Made by a program: the position numbers and the translations under genes | Source of the DNA: Alistipes sp. | Lineage (GTDB): Bacteria > Bacteroidota > Bacteroidia > Bacteroidales > Rikenellaceae | DNA: 64,000 bases | Reading direction: 5' to 3' | Assembly (NCBI GenBank): GCA_017623505.1 | Contig: JAGAOZ010000003.1 | Span: 53,869 to 117,868, forward strand | Notes under the pieces: model-generated | Databases searched by the model: none | What the model saw: the letters and a program-made list of their open reading frames with translations, nothing else | What the model was told of the DNA's origin: nothing | Shown: positions 1 through 8,796 of the stretch, piece by piece | Numbering within the stretch: position 1 is the first letter of the stretch | How the letters are laid out: every line of letters starts with the position of its first letter

Positions 1-995
1 GTCGAAGACTTCGAGTCGGTATCAAATTTACCGCCATTGTAGTCCAACGAAGCACCCACCGAATGTTTGTCGTTTATCTGCATAATAGCCGAGAGGCTAC
101 CGCCGCCAAAGCTACCTCCTACATCTATATCTGTTTCCGAGTCGATATTTGTCAGCGACTGCAAGTAACGTGTTCTCTCGTCAATACTCTGGTCTTGGTC
201 GAAGTTGTAAAACCAACCACTTGCCGAGAGGTCAAACTTACCCACGTGCGCGTTCATCGAGATATTTGGCGAGTACGACGAGCCCAATCCCGACTGCTGC
301 GTCGAGAAGTTCACCGAGCCCATCAGACCATCATCCAGTCGCTTGCGCAACGAAATCATAATCATTCCGCCCGAAGAGTTTGCATCGTAGTCGGCTCCCG
401 TCTGTGGCACAATCTCTATCTTTTGGATATTCTCGGCACGCAGACCCTTCACGTAGTTTACCAAATCTCTACCCGAAAGCTTCATCTCGCGACCATTGAC
501 ATAGACCTTTGTGCCACTTGCTCCCAAAATAGAAATCTCGTCATCATCGACCTTCACTCCTGGCGACTGCTTCAGCAGCTCCTCGCCATCCTTACCCACA
601 GCCTGCTCCGATGCCGCCACATTCACCACAAAGCGGTCCGCCTCACGCGTAATCATCTCAGCCTCAACGACCACCTCTCCAATCTCTGTTGCCGACTCTT
701 TGAGTGTTATATCGCCTAACTCCACGTCGCCCGCAACACTCACGCTCTTCTGCCACGCCTCGTAGCCCACGAACTCTACCATTATATTATACGAGCCATC
801 TTGCAGCTGAAGCACAAAACCTCCCGCATCGTCGGTCGCTACGCCACGCACCACATCTTCGCCCTGCATAGCCATCACCGTTGCATAGCCGATAGGCTTA
901 CCTTCAACGTCCACCACACGACCTGTCACGCGGCTCATTGCCATTACACTTGTCGCCATCAACAACGCCAGCGACAACAGAAAAAATCTTCTCAT
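1..995 (-). CDS. TonB-dependent receptor-like outer membrane protein, C-terminus outside the window
   Basis: The first 331 codons of a larger gene whose 3' end lies beyond position 1. Reading from ATG at 995, the product has a signal peptide (MRRFFLLSLALLMATSVMA), then a carboxypeptidase-regulatory-like beta-sandwich (about residues 21-100, with GRVVDVEGKPIGYATV), then a TonB plug domain (about 110-215, with GKDGEELLKQSPGVKVDD and VYVNGREMKLSG), then the start of a beta-barrel. This is the layout of Bacteroidota outer membrane receptors of the OMP_b-brl_3 type. These are usually TonB-linked importers, but the substrate cannot be read here. No SusD-like partner is visible on this side. A possible -7 element, TACATTTG on the minus strand, lies at 1107-1114. 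Confidence 0.85.
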   Translation of the reverse strand, partial: MRRFFLLSLALLMATSVMAMSRVTGRVVDVEGKPIGYATVMAMQGEDVVRGVATDDAGGFVLQLQDGSYNIMVEFVGYEAWQKSVSVAGDVELGDITLKESATEIGEVVVEAEMITREADRFVVNVAASEQAVGKDGEELLKQSPGVKVDDDEISILGASGTKVYVNGREMKLSGRDLVNYVKGLRAENIQKIEIVPQTGADYDANSSGGMIMISLRKRLDDGLMGSVNFSTQQSGLGSSYSPNISMNAHVGKFDLSASGWFYNFDQDQSIDERTRYLQSLTNIDSETDIDVGGSFGGGSLSAIMQINDKHSVGASLDYNGGKFDTDSKSS

Positions 996-1133
996 AACCT
1001 GATATTTATTTTACACTTTACTACATTAGACGCAGCACACACTATAATAACTACAAAAATGTGAAAAAATTATTCAACCCACTGATAAATATACGTTTTT
1101 GCAGCCCAAATGTAACATCTCTCTTAAAAAAAG

Positions 1134-1162
1134 GGTTGTATTAACTACGCATTAATACAACC
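1134..1162 (-). terminator. Intrinsic terminator after folC
   Basis: An 11-bp perfect stem (GGTTGTATTAA at 1134-1144, its complement at 1152-1162) is followed in the minus direction by a run of T (complement of 1126-1132). It lies 32 bases after the folC stop codon and ahead of the TonB receptor gene. Confidence 0.8.
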
Positions 1163-1193
1163 TCTTAAGGCTATCTACCCAAAATATGCTTTT

Positions 1194-2489
1194 CTACAAT
1201 ATCTCCGCTACCACAAAGTTGCTTCCGCCGACAAATATCATATCCTCAGCCGTAGCCATCTCCTTAGCCTTTGCCAACGCCTCCGCAACCGATGCCACAG
1301 CCTCGCCCTCGAAACCTGCCGCCTGCGCCTTAGCCAAGAGGGTATCTGCCGGCATAGCACGACGTATTGAGGCCTGTGTAAAGATATAATAGGCCTGCTT
1401 AGGCATCTGCGCCAGCATAGCCTCCACATCCTTGTCGCCCGACACACCCACGACACATATCTGTCGCTTATACTCCTTCGCCATACGACTAAGCTCCTCG
1501 CCCACATACTTCATTCCCGATGAGTTATGTCCCGTATCACACACCACAAATGGCGACTCACTAAGTATCTGCCAACGACCCGCCAGATGTGTACTCTCAA
1601 TAACCGACTCCAAACCCTCGATAAAGGCACGGATCGATATTGTCAGAGGTGATGACTCATGCAGATAATCCACCACGGCTGTTGCTGTCACCACATTCGC
1701 AGGCTGATAACATCCCATCAAATCGAGCTTCACATCAAAGACCTTCTTATCGTCCATACGAGTCACCAACAAGTGCTGCAACGCCCCACAAGGCTCACAT
1801 TGCTTACACTCAAACCAATCCTGAGCATATATCACTTGAGACTTTAGCCCTGCTGCAACCTCCTCTATCACACCATTATACTCCTCGCTTCGCTCTCCCA
1901 CAACCACAGGCACACTCTTCTTGATGATACCCGCCTTCTCGCGCGCAATCTCCGCTATCGTAGAGCCGAGCAGTTCGGTATGCTCCTTGCCGATGTTGGT
2001 TATAACACTCACTAACGGTACAATCACATTCGTAGCGTCCAACCTACCTCCCAAACCGGTCTCTATCACAGCCACCTCCACGTCGCTATGTGCAAAGTAA
2101 TCAAATGCCATAGCCGTTGTCATCTCGAAGAACGAGAGGTCCAACTCCTCCATCTTAGCCTGATTCTTATCCACAAAATTCACCACGCGCTGCTTAGGTA
2201 TCATCTCGCCATTTACACGTATGCGCTCGCGAAAATCCTTCAAGTGCGGCGAGGTGTATAATCCCACCTGATAACCTGCCTGCTGAAGCACCGATGCCAA
2301 GATATGCGATACCGAGCCCTTACCATTTGTGCCGGCCACATGAATCGTGTAGAAGTTACGCTGTGGATTACCCAGGTGGCGACAAAACTCTGTTATGCGC
2401 TCCAATCCGGGCTTATAAGCATCTGCACCAACCTGCTGAAATGTTGGCAATGAAGAGAAGAGATAATCGATAGTTTGAGAGTAGTTCAT
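1194..2489 (-). CDS. folC: Bifunctional folylpolyglutamate synthase/dihydrofolate synthase
   Basis: A 431-residue cytoplasmic Mur-ligase-type enzyme that adds glutamate to dihydropteroate and/or tetrahydrofolates with ATP. The ATP-binding loop GTNGKGS is at residues 53-59, preceded by IHVAG. The motif VIETGLGGRLDATN is the usual second FolC signature, and the C-terminal ligase domain contains VVCDTGHN. Length is normal for FolC. It follows lnt on the same strand after 25 bases, so the two are probably co-transcribed from the lnt promoter. A strong terminator follows. Whether it has one or both activities cannot be told from sequence alone. Confidence 0.95.
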   Translation of the reverse strand: MNYSQTIDYLFSSLPTFQQVGADAYKPGLERITEFCRHLGNPQRNFYTIHVAGTNGKGSVSHILASVLQQAGYQVGLYTSPHLKDFRERIRVNGEMIPKQRVVNFVDKNQAKMEELDLSFFEMTTAMAFDYFAHSDVEVAVIETGLGGRLDATNVIVPLVSVITNIGKEHTELLGSTIAEIAREKAGIIKKSVPVVVGERSEEYNGVIEEVAAGLKSQVIYAQDWFECKQCEPCGALQHLLVTRMDDKKVFDVKLDLMGCYQPANVVTATAVVDYLHESSPLTISIRAFIEGLESVIESTHLAGRWQILSESPFVVCDTGHNSSGMKYVGEELSRMAKEYKRQICVVGVSGDKDVEAMLAQMPKQAYYIFTQASIRRAMPADTLLAKAQAAGFEGEAVASVAEALAKAKEMATAEDMIFVGGSNFVVAEIL

Positions 2490-2514
2490 ACTTTATTATG
2501 TCTGTTTAATTATT

Positions 2515-4068
2515 CTATTCAACTAAGTGGTTCTTTCGGCGCACTCTGTAAGCGCTGTAATAGAGCAAGCAGAGCACAGTCAATATCATAGCCGTACGTC
2601 CAATCCAATCGCCGTAACGCACATAGAAAGTCTGCTCCTGGCGAAGTTCTACCTTTTGTGTCAAGACACCTCGTTCGTCCCAATCCAGACGCTGCAAGAC
2701 CTCGCCTGTCGGTGTGATAAATCCCGATACACCGGTATTGGCACTACGAGCCACCGAACGACGCGTCTCTATGGCACGCAAACGACAGAAGTCAAACAGT
2801 CGCTTATGTCCCGGGGTATCTCCCCACCAACCATCATTCGACAACACAAGCATCAGGTTTGCACCCTCAGTAACAAATCGTGCATACTCCTCGCCATACA
2901 TACCCTCGTAGCATATCGCAGGGCCGGCAACTACCTCTCCCTTACGAAATACCGTCGCCTTGTCGTTACGTCCGAGCTGACCTGTCACACCACCCAAATC
3001 GACGAAGTTATCCAGTAGTGGCAACTGAGGCATCGCCTCCACACCCACCACCAATCGCATCTTGTGATGTAACATCTGCTCCGAGTCACTGTTTATGGCT
3101 ACCGCAGAGTTAAAGTTATTGTAATACAGACTATCCTGCTGACGCACTATCTCTGGTCGTGGCTCACCCTCCTCATATACCCTCACGCTGAACACACCGC
3201 CCACAAGCATCGTTTCGGGATGCTCTTGAGCAAACATCTCGCCGAGCGCTATTATCGTAGGCGACTCCGCCACCGCCTTATCATCTACTTGGTATGGTAT
3301 CGCCGTTTCGGGCAACACCGCCACACGACTTGACGCAGGCACTTGACCAAGCAGCTCCAAGATGTTTGCCATCTGTTCCGGCTCACTACCTGCAAATTTC
3401 TCCTCGTAACAATCCACATTAGGTTGCACAACCGACACCTGCACCTCAGAGCCCGAACTCTGATAGTTCCAACCAATGATTATCGACACCACCATCGGCA
3501 CAACCACCACTATCGCCGCCCTGAGCTGACTCCACTTAGTACGTCGTCGCAGATATTCGAATACCGCCACATTGGCAAGCAGCACCCACAACGTACCACC
3601 CCCAACACCGGTATACTCATACCACTGCACAGCCCACACATCCCCCGAGAAACCATTTCCGAGCGATAACCACGGGAACGACACTACCTCCATGTGTGTA
3701 TATAGATGCTCACACGCCAGCCACGCCGAAATCAATACAGGATAGGCCACCGAACGCGAAGCGCGCTTCGATACGTAGTGATATAACATTACGGGGATTA
3801 TCGTCCAAAATGTTGTGAAGAATGTTGCTGCCACAGGACCGATAGGTGTTGAGTTCCATATCCACCACACCGTAGCCACATTCCACAGCACTATACAGAG
3901 CAGCGACCAGCCGGCCATGCGCCACCAATCTTTTTTCGAGTCACTGTACTGCTCACTCATATAGAGTAGCGGTATCAAAGCCACCAACAACGGCACACCG
4001 CTCAACCCCAGCCATCCCACCGACAGCAGAACCACCGAACCGAGAACACACAACAGATTCCGACGCAT
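2515..4068 (-). CDS. lnt: Apolipoprotein N-acyltransferase
   Basis: A 517-residue inner-membrane enzyme that adds the third acyl chain to the N-terminal cysteine of lipoproteins. About six hydrophobic segments fill residues 5-200, followed by a nitrilase-like periplasmic domain and a last membrane segment near residue 495. The catalytic triad of the family is visible: E254 in VLPETAIPY, K336 in HHKMRLV and C386 in GPAICYEG. The gene is consistent with the many lipoproteins encoded in this window. It has its own promoter at 4086-4115 and reads into folC. Confidence 0.93.
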   Translation of the reverse strand: MRRNLLCVLGSVVLLSVGWLGLSGVPLLVALIPLLYMSEQYSDSKKDWWRMAGWSLLCIVLWNVATVWWIWNSTPIGPVAATFFTTFWTIIPVMLYHYVSKRASRSVAYPVLISAWLACEHLYTHMEVVSFPWLSLGNGFSGDVWAVQWYEYTGVGGGTLWVLLANVAVFEYLRRRTKWSQLRAAIVVVVPMVVSIIIGWNYQSSGSEVQVSVVQPNVDCYEEKFAGSEPEQMANILELLGQVPASSRVAVLPETAIPYQVDDKAVAESPTIIALGEMFAQEHPETMLVGGVFSVRVYEEGEPRPEIVRQQDSLYYNNFNSAVAINSDSEQMLHHKMRLVVGVEAMPQLPLLDNFVDLGGVTGQLGRNDKATVFRKGEVVAGPAICYEGMYGEEYARFVTEGANLMLVLSNDGWWGDTPGHKRLFDFCRLRAIETRRSVARSANTGVSGFITPTGEVLQRLDWDERGVLTQKVELRQEQTFYVRYGDWIGRTAMILTVLCLLYYSAYRVRRKNHLVE

Positions 4069-4085
4069 ACCTAACTAAATTTTCA

Positions 4086-4115
4086 CAAAAGTAATATATT
4101 CTTTCACATTAGCAA
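4086..4115 (-). promoter_or_regulatory. Bacteroidota-type promoter for lnt
   Basis: On the minus strand, TTG (4113-4115), a 19-base spacer and TACTTTTG (4086-4093) match the TTTG/TAnnTTTG consensus. Position 4086 is 17 bases upstream of the lnt ATG. Confidence 0.6.
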
Positions 4116-4145
4116 TCCTCCCCACCATAAAACTCCCTCTTTTTT

Positions 4146-4198
4146 CGCTTGCCGTTTGGTTGCACTTCTCTCCGTTGGAGTGCCCCTTACGGCAAGCG
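4146..4198. other. Two-level hairpin between the kinase pair and lnt
   Basis: A 10-bp perfect stem (CGCTTGCCGT at 4146-4155 with ACGGCAAGCG at 4189-4198) encloses a smaller stem built from GCACT and AGTGC around CTCC/GGAG. No T-run follows it in the minus direction, so it is not a clear intrinsic terminator for the kinases. It may be a 3' processing or stability structure, or a repeat. Confidence 0.45.
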
Positions 4199-4232
4199 AC
4201 ATTAGCTTAGAGTTGGATGCTCCGCTATAAAC

Positions 4233-6005
4233 TTAGGGGAGACACACTACACGGAAACCGCGCTTGTGGTCACGGTACGACAGATTATCGGGGTTACGAG
4301 CCGAAACGCTGCAATGCCTCGCACTGTTGACCCAGCTACCGCCACGAAGAACGCGATAATATCCACTACTTGGGCCCATAGGATTAGTCTGACTATTTGA
4401 TGAGTAATATCCATACCAATCACTACACCACTCCCATACATTACCACTCATATCGTATATTCCCAGCTCGTTCGGATATTTACTGCCAACGGAATGTGTT
4501 GCGCCATCACTGTTACCATCATACCACGCAACATCCTCAACAAAATAGCTACCGCTATACTTATTATCACTGTTTTTACCCTTATTACCTCCTCGAGCAG
4601 CAAACTCCCATTGCGCCTCAGTAGGTAAACAATATTTCTTACCGGTAAGTCGGCTTAACTCTTCACAGAAAGCTTCTGCTTCGTGCCAATTCACATGATA
4701 CATCGGATAGTTATCGCCGACGCCACGGAAGCTGCTCCAATCAGAAATTTCATTTTGTTGAGAGATTGTTGTTCCCATTATCTTCTTCCACTGAGATTGT
4801 GTTACCTCAAACTCAGCAATATAATATGAATCCAACGTCACTTGATGCGCAGGATATTCATCATCATCTGCATTGCTATCTCCCGATGATGCACCCATAG
4901 TAAACGTACCTCCCTCAACATATATCATCTTCATATTAAGTCCATTGACATCTTCAACATACGTTTCACCGTATGGCGCAATCTGTGCATCAACCTCAGA
5001 CAAATCAATATTACCAACATAATAAAGTCCACCCACCGAGATTACCGTTGCAATAATTCCCAACATCACTATAAGCACAATCTTACCTGGACTCATGCCG
5101 GAACTTGATTCATCAGTCTGCTTTACTCCTCCGCCTGTACAACGACCACGCATTACAATACTCATAAACTCTGCAACACTCTTCGGTCTGTCCGAGCATC
5201 GCATCTGCATTGCCGCAGTAATAGCGTTACGCGAATTCTCGGAGATATGCTGTGGCATAGCTGGCAATCCATTGGTTATCACCTCAGTAGCTGCCGGCGG
5301 CTCCTTACCTACCAACATAAAGTAAAACGTTGCGCCCAAACTGTAAATATCAGTCTGTGGTGTAAACGAACTCACACCACCTCGCTGATATTGCTCAAAT
5401 GGTGTAAAACCGTGGCTCACACAAATTGGCGTCGCACTCGTCTGCGAGCCTGTCTCGTCGTAATTCTTCGCCAAGCCAAAGTCTATCAATACAGCTTGAT
5501 TATCACTACGACGAATCATTATATTACCCGGTTTGACATCCAAATGCAACATCTGCTGTTGATGGATATAATGCAAAGCAGCACTTACCTGACCTATCAG
5601 ATTAACAGCTGCCACCTCATTCATCGCTCCGTGCTCATTGACATACTGCTCTACCGACATACCATCGACATACTCCATAACGTAATATGCAGTATTGTTC
5701 TCTAAGAACGTATCAAAAATATGAATGATATTAGGATGATTTAGACGTGATATGGTTTGCGCCTCCTTGATAAACTTATTGATAAAGCGTTGCATCAAAC
5801 CACTTGCACTCTCATTATTAAGCAAGAGTGCCGATGTGTTGGAGTTGCGACGATAATAATTTTCCGGGAAAAACTCCTTAATACAAACTTTTCGGCCGGT
5901 ATGCACCTGCTCAGCCAAGTAGGTTATCGCAAAACCTCCTCGACCTAACGACTTAATTACTCGATAGTTACCACTATTTAATCCGGTTCCTTCTCTTAGT
6001 TCCAT
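4233..6005 (-). CDS. Membrane Ser/Thr protein kinase with C-terminal formylglycine-generating-enzyme-like domain
   Basis: A 590-residue Hanks-type kinase. Residues 13-285 form the kinase domain: glycine loop GRGGFAITY at 21-29, lysine K43 in CIKEFF, catalytic loop HLDVKPGN (D156, N161), DFG at 175-177 and the activation-segment end TDIYSLGA. A single membrane span follows at about 308-330. Residues 356-590 form an extracytoplasmic FGE-sulfatase (SUMF1-type) domain, from MIYVEGGTFTMGA to RVLRGGSWVN and RGFRVV. In such bacterial kinases this domain usually acts as a sensor or binding module. All catalytic kinase residues look intact. It lies 17 bases after a paralogous kinase, probably in one transcript; no phosphatase gene is next to it. 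Confidence 0.9.
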   Translation of the reverse strand: MELREGTGLNSGNYRVIKSLGRGGFAITYLAEQVHTGRKVCIKEFFPENYYRRNSNTSALLLNNESASGLMQRFINKFIKEAQTISRLNHPNIIHIFDTFLENNTAYYVMEYVDGMSVEQYVNEHGAMNEVAAVNLIGQVSAALHYIHQQQMLHLDVKPGNIMIRRSDNQAVLIDFGLAKNYDETGSQTSATPICVSHGFTPFEQYQRGGVSSFTPQTDIYSLGATFYFMLVGKEPPAATEVITNGLPAMPQHISENSRNAITAAMQMRCSDRPKSVAEFMSIVMRGRCTGGGVKQTDESSSGMSPGKIVLIVMLGIIATVISVGGLYYVGNIDLSEVDAQIAPYGETYVEDVNGLNMKMIYVEGGTFTMGASSGDSNADDDEYPAHQVTLDSYYIAEFEVTQSQWKKIMGTTISQQNEISDWSSFRGVGDNYPMYHVNWHEAEAFCEELSRLTGKKYCLPTEAQWEFAARGGNKGKNSDNKYSGSYFVEDVAWYDGNSDGATHSVGSKYPNELGIYDMSGNVWEWCSDWYGYYSSNSQTNPMGPSSGYYRVLRGGSWVNSARHCSVSARNPDNLSYRDHKRGFRVVCLP

Positions 6006-6022
6006 ATTATCTCTTCTTTCAT

Positions 6023-7684
6023 CTATCGCTTATCCCTAACAGGACGTATCGAACGACCCATATGAAATGGAGTTGTAGTAACAGCATATATAGGTTTATC
6101 GTCTTTAGTGGTAAACCACAATAAATATGCTAATGTATCAACGCTATGGTTTGTTCCACTCCAATAGCCAGCGCGCCCATTTTTTCTGGACTCAGGAATT
6201 GTTTTGGTTATATTTTTACCATTTGCACCACCACATATAGGAAGAAATATGGATTTACCATTACGTGATACTACATATCCATTCATCCCCTTCCTGTTAG
6301 TTCTTTCCCATGTGCATTTATTGACGAGTTCCTCTAACTCCTCCTTTGTTGGCATACGCCAACCATCACCCCAGTTTGCTGTTGCAGCATCATACTTGCT
6401 ATTACCGGATATATCTCCCTCGGGTTTTGTATAATCTTTCATGTATTCATCCTTGGAAAAAGTTTGTCCCCAAGCATAAAAATTTCCACTTTCCCATTCA
6501 TTATCTGCTCCAACATTACAAGTAGCCCAATTAACACTTAGACCCAAATCCACCTCACCATGTATTGCAATTGGCTCATTGGTCATAATACTTTGATAAG
6601 TGCTATTGCTATCATCGCGACCGATAGACACAGCCACCAGCACAATCATCACAATCCACACTAAAGTCACAGCTACTCCCAACCATATAATCCAAGACTT
6701 GCGCGGCTTCGTGCCATCTATCTCTTCCGAAATAGGATCGTAATCTTGAGGTCCTTGTGGCGGCTTCGGCGGACGTGGCGACTTCGGCGGACGTGGAGTC
6801 CGTGGAGGATTATCCTCAACCATACCGCTTTGCAATATAGTTAAAAACGCCTCAATGCTATGCGGACGTTCTTCTCGACGAAAACGCATCGCAGCTGCAA
6901 CGGCCCGGCGAGTACCATTAGAGATATTAGATGGCAATGCCGGCAACTCGCTATCAATCAGCTCCAAAGCCTGTGGCGGAACTTTTCCGGTCAGCATATT
7001 ATAGAGCGTGGCACCCAAAGCATAGATATCTGTTTGGGGAGAGAAGACCCTCATCGCTCCAGAGGTATATTGTTCGTATGGCGCAAAGCCGTGACTCACT
7101 GCTGAATATGTCGAGCTGAGCGGATTACCATCATCATCGTAACCCTTTGAGATTCCAAAGTCAATCAATATTGCACGATTATCACTTCGGCGCAACATGA
7201 TATTTCCGGGCTTGACATCAAGATGCAGAATATGATTTTGATGCACATGATGTAAAGCGCCTGCAACCTGACTGATATAATAACGAGAATGGTCCTCACT
7301 CATCGCGCCATAGCGAGTTATAGCATCAGCAAGTGACATACCGTCAATATACTCCATCACGTAGTAAACAGTATTATTCTCCTCGAAAGTATCGTAGATG
7401 TGTACAATATTCGGATGCCTCATTCGGCTGATAATTCGGGCCTCATTTATGAACTTGCGCTTAAAACGCTCCATGCGATTTGCAGCATCTGGTCTACTGA
7501 GAATCAAATCGTTAGAATTGACACGACGATAATAAAATTCCTCCGGGAAGAACTCCTTGACACAAACCTGCATATTACTTCGTGCCTGGATAGCCAAATA
7601 GGTAATACCGAATCCACCTCGGCCAAGCTTTGAGAGTATTGTATACTCGCCTCTTTTCAGATAAGTTCCACGACGTAATTCCAT
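6023..7684 (-). CDS. Membrane Ser/Thr protein kinase with a different C-terminal outer domain
   Basis: A 553-residue paralogue of the next gene. Kinase residues align position for position: GRGGFGITY at 21-29, K43, HLDVKPGN with D156 and N161, DFG at 175-177. A proline-rich linker (about 293-313) and one membrane span (about 330-353) lead to an outer domain (about 375-553). That domain begins DLGLSVNWATCNVGA and contains FYAWGQ, a sequence family common in Bacteroidales surface proteins and unlike the FGE domain of its partner. I place the start at 7684, not at the in-frame ATG at 7717. The 7684 start aligns with the paralogue (MELR...), and the promoter -7 element at 7715-7722 overlaps the upstream ATG. 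It is likely the first gene of a two-kinase operon. Confidence 0.88.
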   Translation of the reverse strand: MELRRGTYLKRGEYTILSKLGRGGFGITYLAIQARSNMQVCVKEFFPEEFYYRRVNSNDLILSRPDAANRMERFKRKFINEARIISRMRHPNIVHIYDTFEENNTVYYVMEYIDGMSLADAITRYGAMSEDHSRYYISQVAGALHHVHQNHILHLDVKPGNIMLRRSDNRAILIDFGISKGYDDDGNPLSSTYSAVSHGFAPYEQYTSGAMRVFSPQTDIYALGATLYNMLTGKVPPQALELIDSELPALPSNISNGTRRAVAAAMRFRREERPHSIEAFLTILQSGMVEDNPPRTPRPPKSPRPPKPPQGPQDYDPISEEIDGTKPRKSWIIWLGVAVTLVWIVMIVLVAVSIGRDDSNSTYQSIMTNEPIAIHGEVDLGLSVNWATCNVGADNEWESGNFYAWGQTFSKDEYMKDYTKPEGDISGNSKYDAATANWGDGWRMPTKEELEELVNKCTWERTNRKGMNGYVVSRNGKSIFLPICGGANGKNITKTIPESRKNGRAGYWSGTNHSVDTLAYLLWFTTKDDKPIYAVTTTPFHMGRSIRPVRDKR

Positions 7685-7714
7685 AGGGTTAGAGTAGTCA
7701 TCAGATAATTGAAA

Positions 7715-7746
7715 CAAAAATAATAATTTTTGTACTATTTACCAAA
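7715..7746 (-). promoter_or_regulatory. Consensus promoter for the kinase operon
   Basis: On the minus strand, TTTG (7743-7746), a spacer of exactly 20 bases and TATTTTTG (7715-7722). This is a full match to the Bacteroidota housekeeping promoter. The predicted transcription start, about 7 bases downstream near 7708, decides the kinase start at 7684. Confidence 0.8.
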
Positions 7747-7762
7747 TCTCAACCCATTTATC

Positions 7763-8761
7763 CTAAAAATACTCTTCTCGGTAGTGGTATTCGTTGCGTA
7801 AAAGCTCGAAATCGTTCGGGTTTTGGCGTAAATCGTTCGTTATTTTGTGCAAATCGCACCTCAATTTTATCGAATCGCACATCCGCTGCCACTCAATATT
7901 CTGACGCTCCACCCGACTCACATTTTCGGGATACCACCCAACCAAAGGCAACGAAAATTCCTCCGCAACAGCCGCCACAACCATTGCCGTCGCGTTGGCT
8001 TTTCCTTGCGCCGAGTAGCCGGCAATATGAGGGGTTGCAACAACCGCTTTATGTAGCAACTTTTCGTCGATATTTGGCTCATTTTCCCACACATCAATAA
8101 AGAGTGGTCTATCGGTAGCAAGTAAAGCATCGGTAGCAGCGACTTCGCCACGCGAAGCGTTGATAAGCACCGCATCAGAACGCATCAGAGAGAGCGTTTC
8201 GTGGTTAATCATGTGGTAAGTCGTAGCATCCAGCGGAGTATGAAGCGTCACAATATCAGATTGTTGCAGCACCTGCTCAAGTGGCAGAAAGTCACCACCC
8301 TCACGTTGCTGTCGCGGCGGGTCACATCGCAACACACGGAAGCCCCACGCGCGAGTATATCGCTCCACAAGCGAACCCACATTTCCAACTCCTACTATGC
8401 CGAGAGTTGTCTTTTCAGGCAACAAACCGCCGGTTTCTGACAACATGGCGAGCGCAGCCGACACCCATTGCAGCACACCCGCAGCATTGCAGCCTGCAGC
8501 GGTTACCACCTTGATATTGTGAGCATTACACCACTCAAAGTCGATGTGGTCAAAACCTATCGTCGCGGTAGCAATCAGTCGCACACGCGAACCCTCAAGC
8601 AAAGAGGCATCACATCGGGTACGAGTACGAATAATCAGCGCATCGGCATCTCGCACATCTGCGGGGGTGAAATCCTTTCCGGGGAGATATACGACCTCTC
8701 CATAAGGCTCTAAAACGCCTGATATATAAGGGATTGCAGAATCAATAACAAACTTCAGCAT
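7763..8761 (-). CDS. pdxB: Erythronate-4-phosphate dehydrogenase
   Basis: A 332-residue D-2-hydroxyacid dehydrogenase that oxidises 4-phosphoerythronate in the DXP-independent branch of pyridoxal phosphate synthesis. The substrate domain has IIRTRTRCDASLL and ATIGFDHID. The NAD-binding fold has GIVGVGNVGSLV, and the catalytic histidine lies in ATPHIAGYSAQGK, typical of PdxB. At 332 residues it is shorter than the enterobacterial enzyme (about 380), mainly in the C-terminal dimerisation part. It stands alone, with its own promoter upstream and the kinase promoter downstream. Confidence 0.9.
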   Translation of the reverse strand: MLKFVIDSAIPYISGVLEPYGEVVYLPGKDFTPADVRDADALIIRTRTRCDASLLEGSRVRLIATATIGFDHIDFEWCNAHNIKVVTAAGCNAAGVLQWVSAALAMLSETGGLLPEKTTLGIVGVGNVGSLVERYTRAWGFRVLRCDPPRQQREGGDFLPLEQVLQQSDIVTLHTPLDATTYHMINHETLSLMRSDAVLINASRGEVAATDALLATDRPLFIDVWENEPNIDEKLLHKAVVATPHIAGYSAQGKANATAMVVAAVAEEFSLPLVGWYPENVSRVERQNIEWQRMCDSIKLRCDLHKITNDLRQNPNDFELLRNEYHYREEYF

Positions 8762-8768
8762 AGGAAAA

Positions 8769-8793
8769 TTATCTTTGATCGGTCAAAGATAAT
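8769..8793 (-). promoter_or_regulatory. Palindromic -7 region upstream of pdxB
   Basis: TATCTTTG occurs on both strands within a near-perfect palindrome (TATCTTTGATC followed by GGTCAAAGATA, one mismatch). The minus-strand element at 8784-8791 lies 22 bases before the pdxB ATG. No good -33 element is seen. Confidence 0.5.
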
Positions 8794-8796
8794 AAA

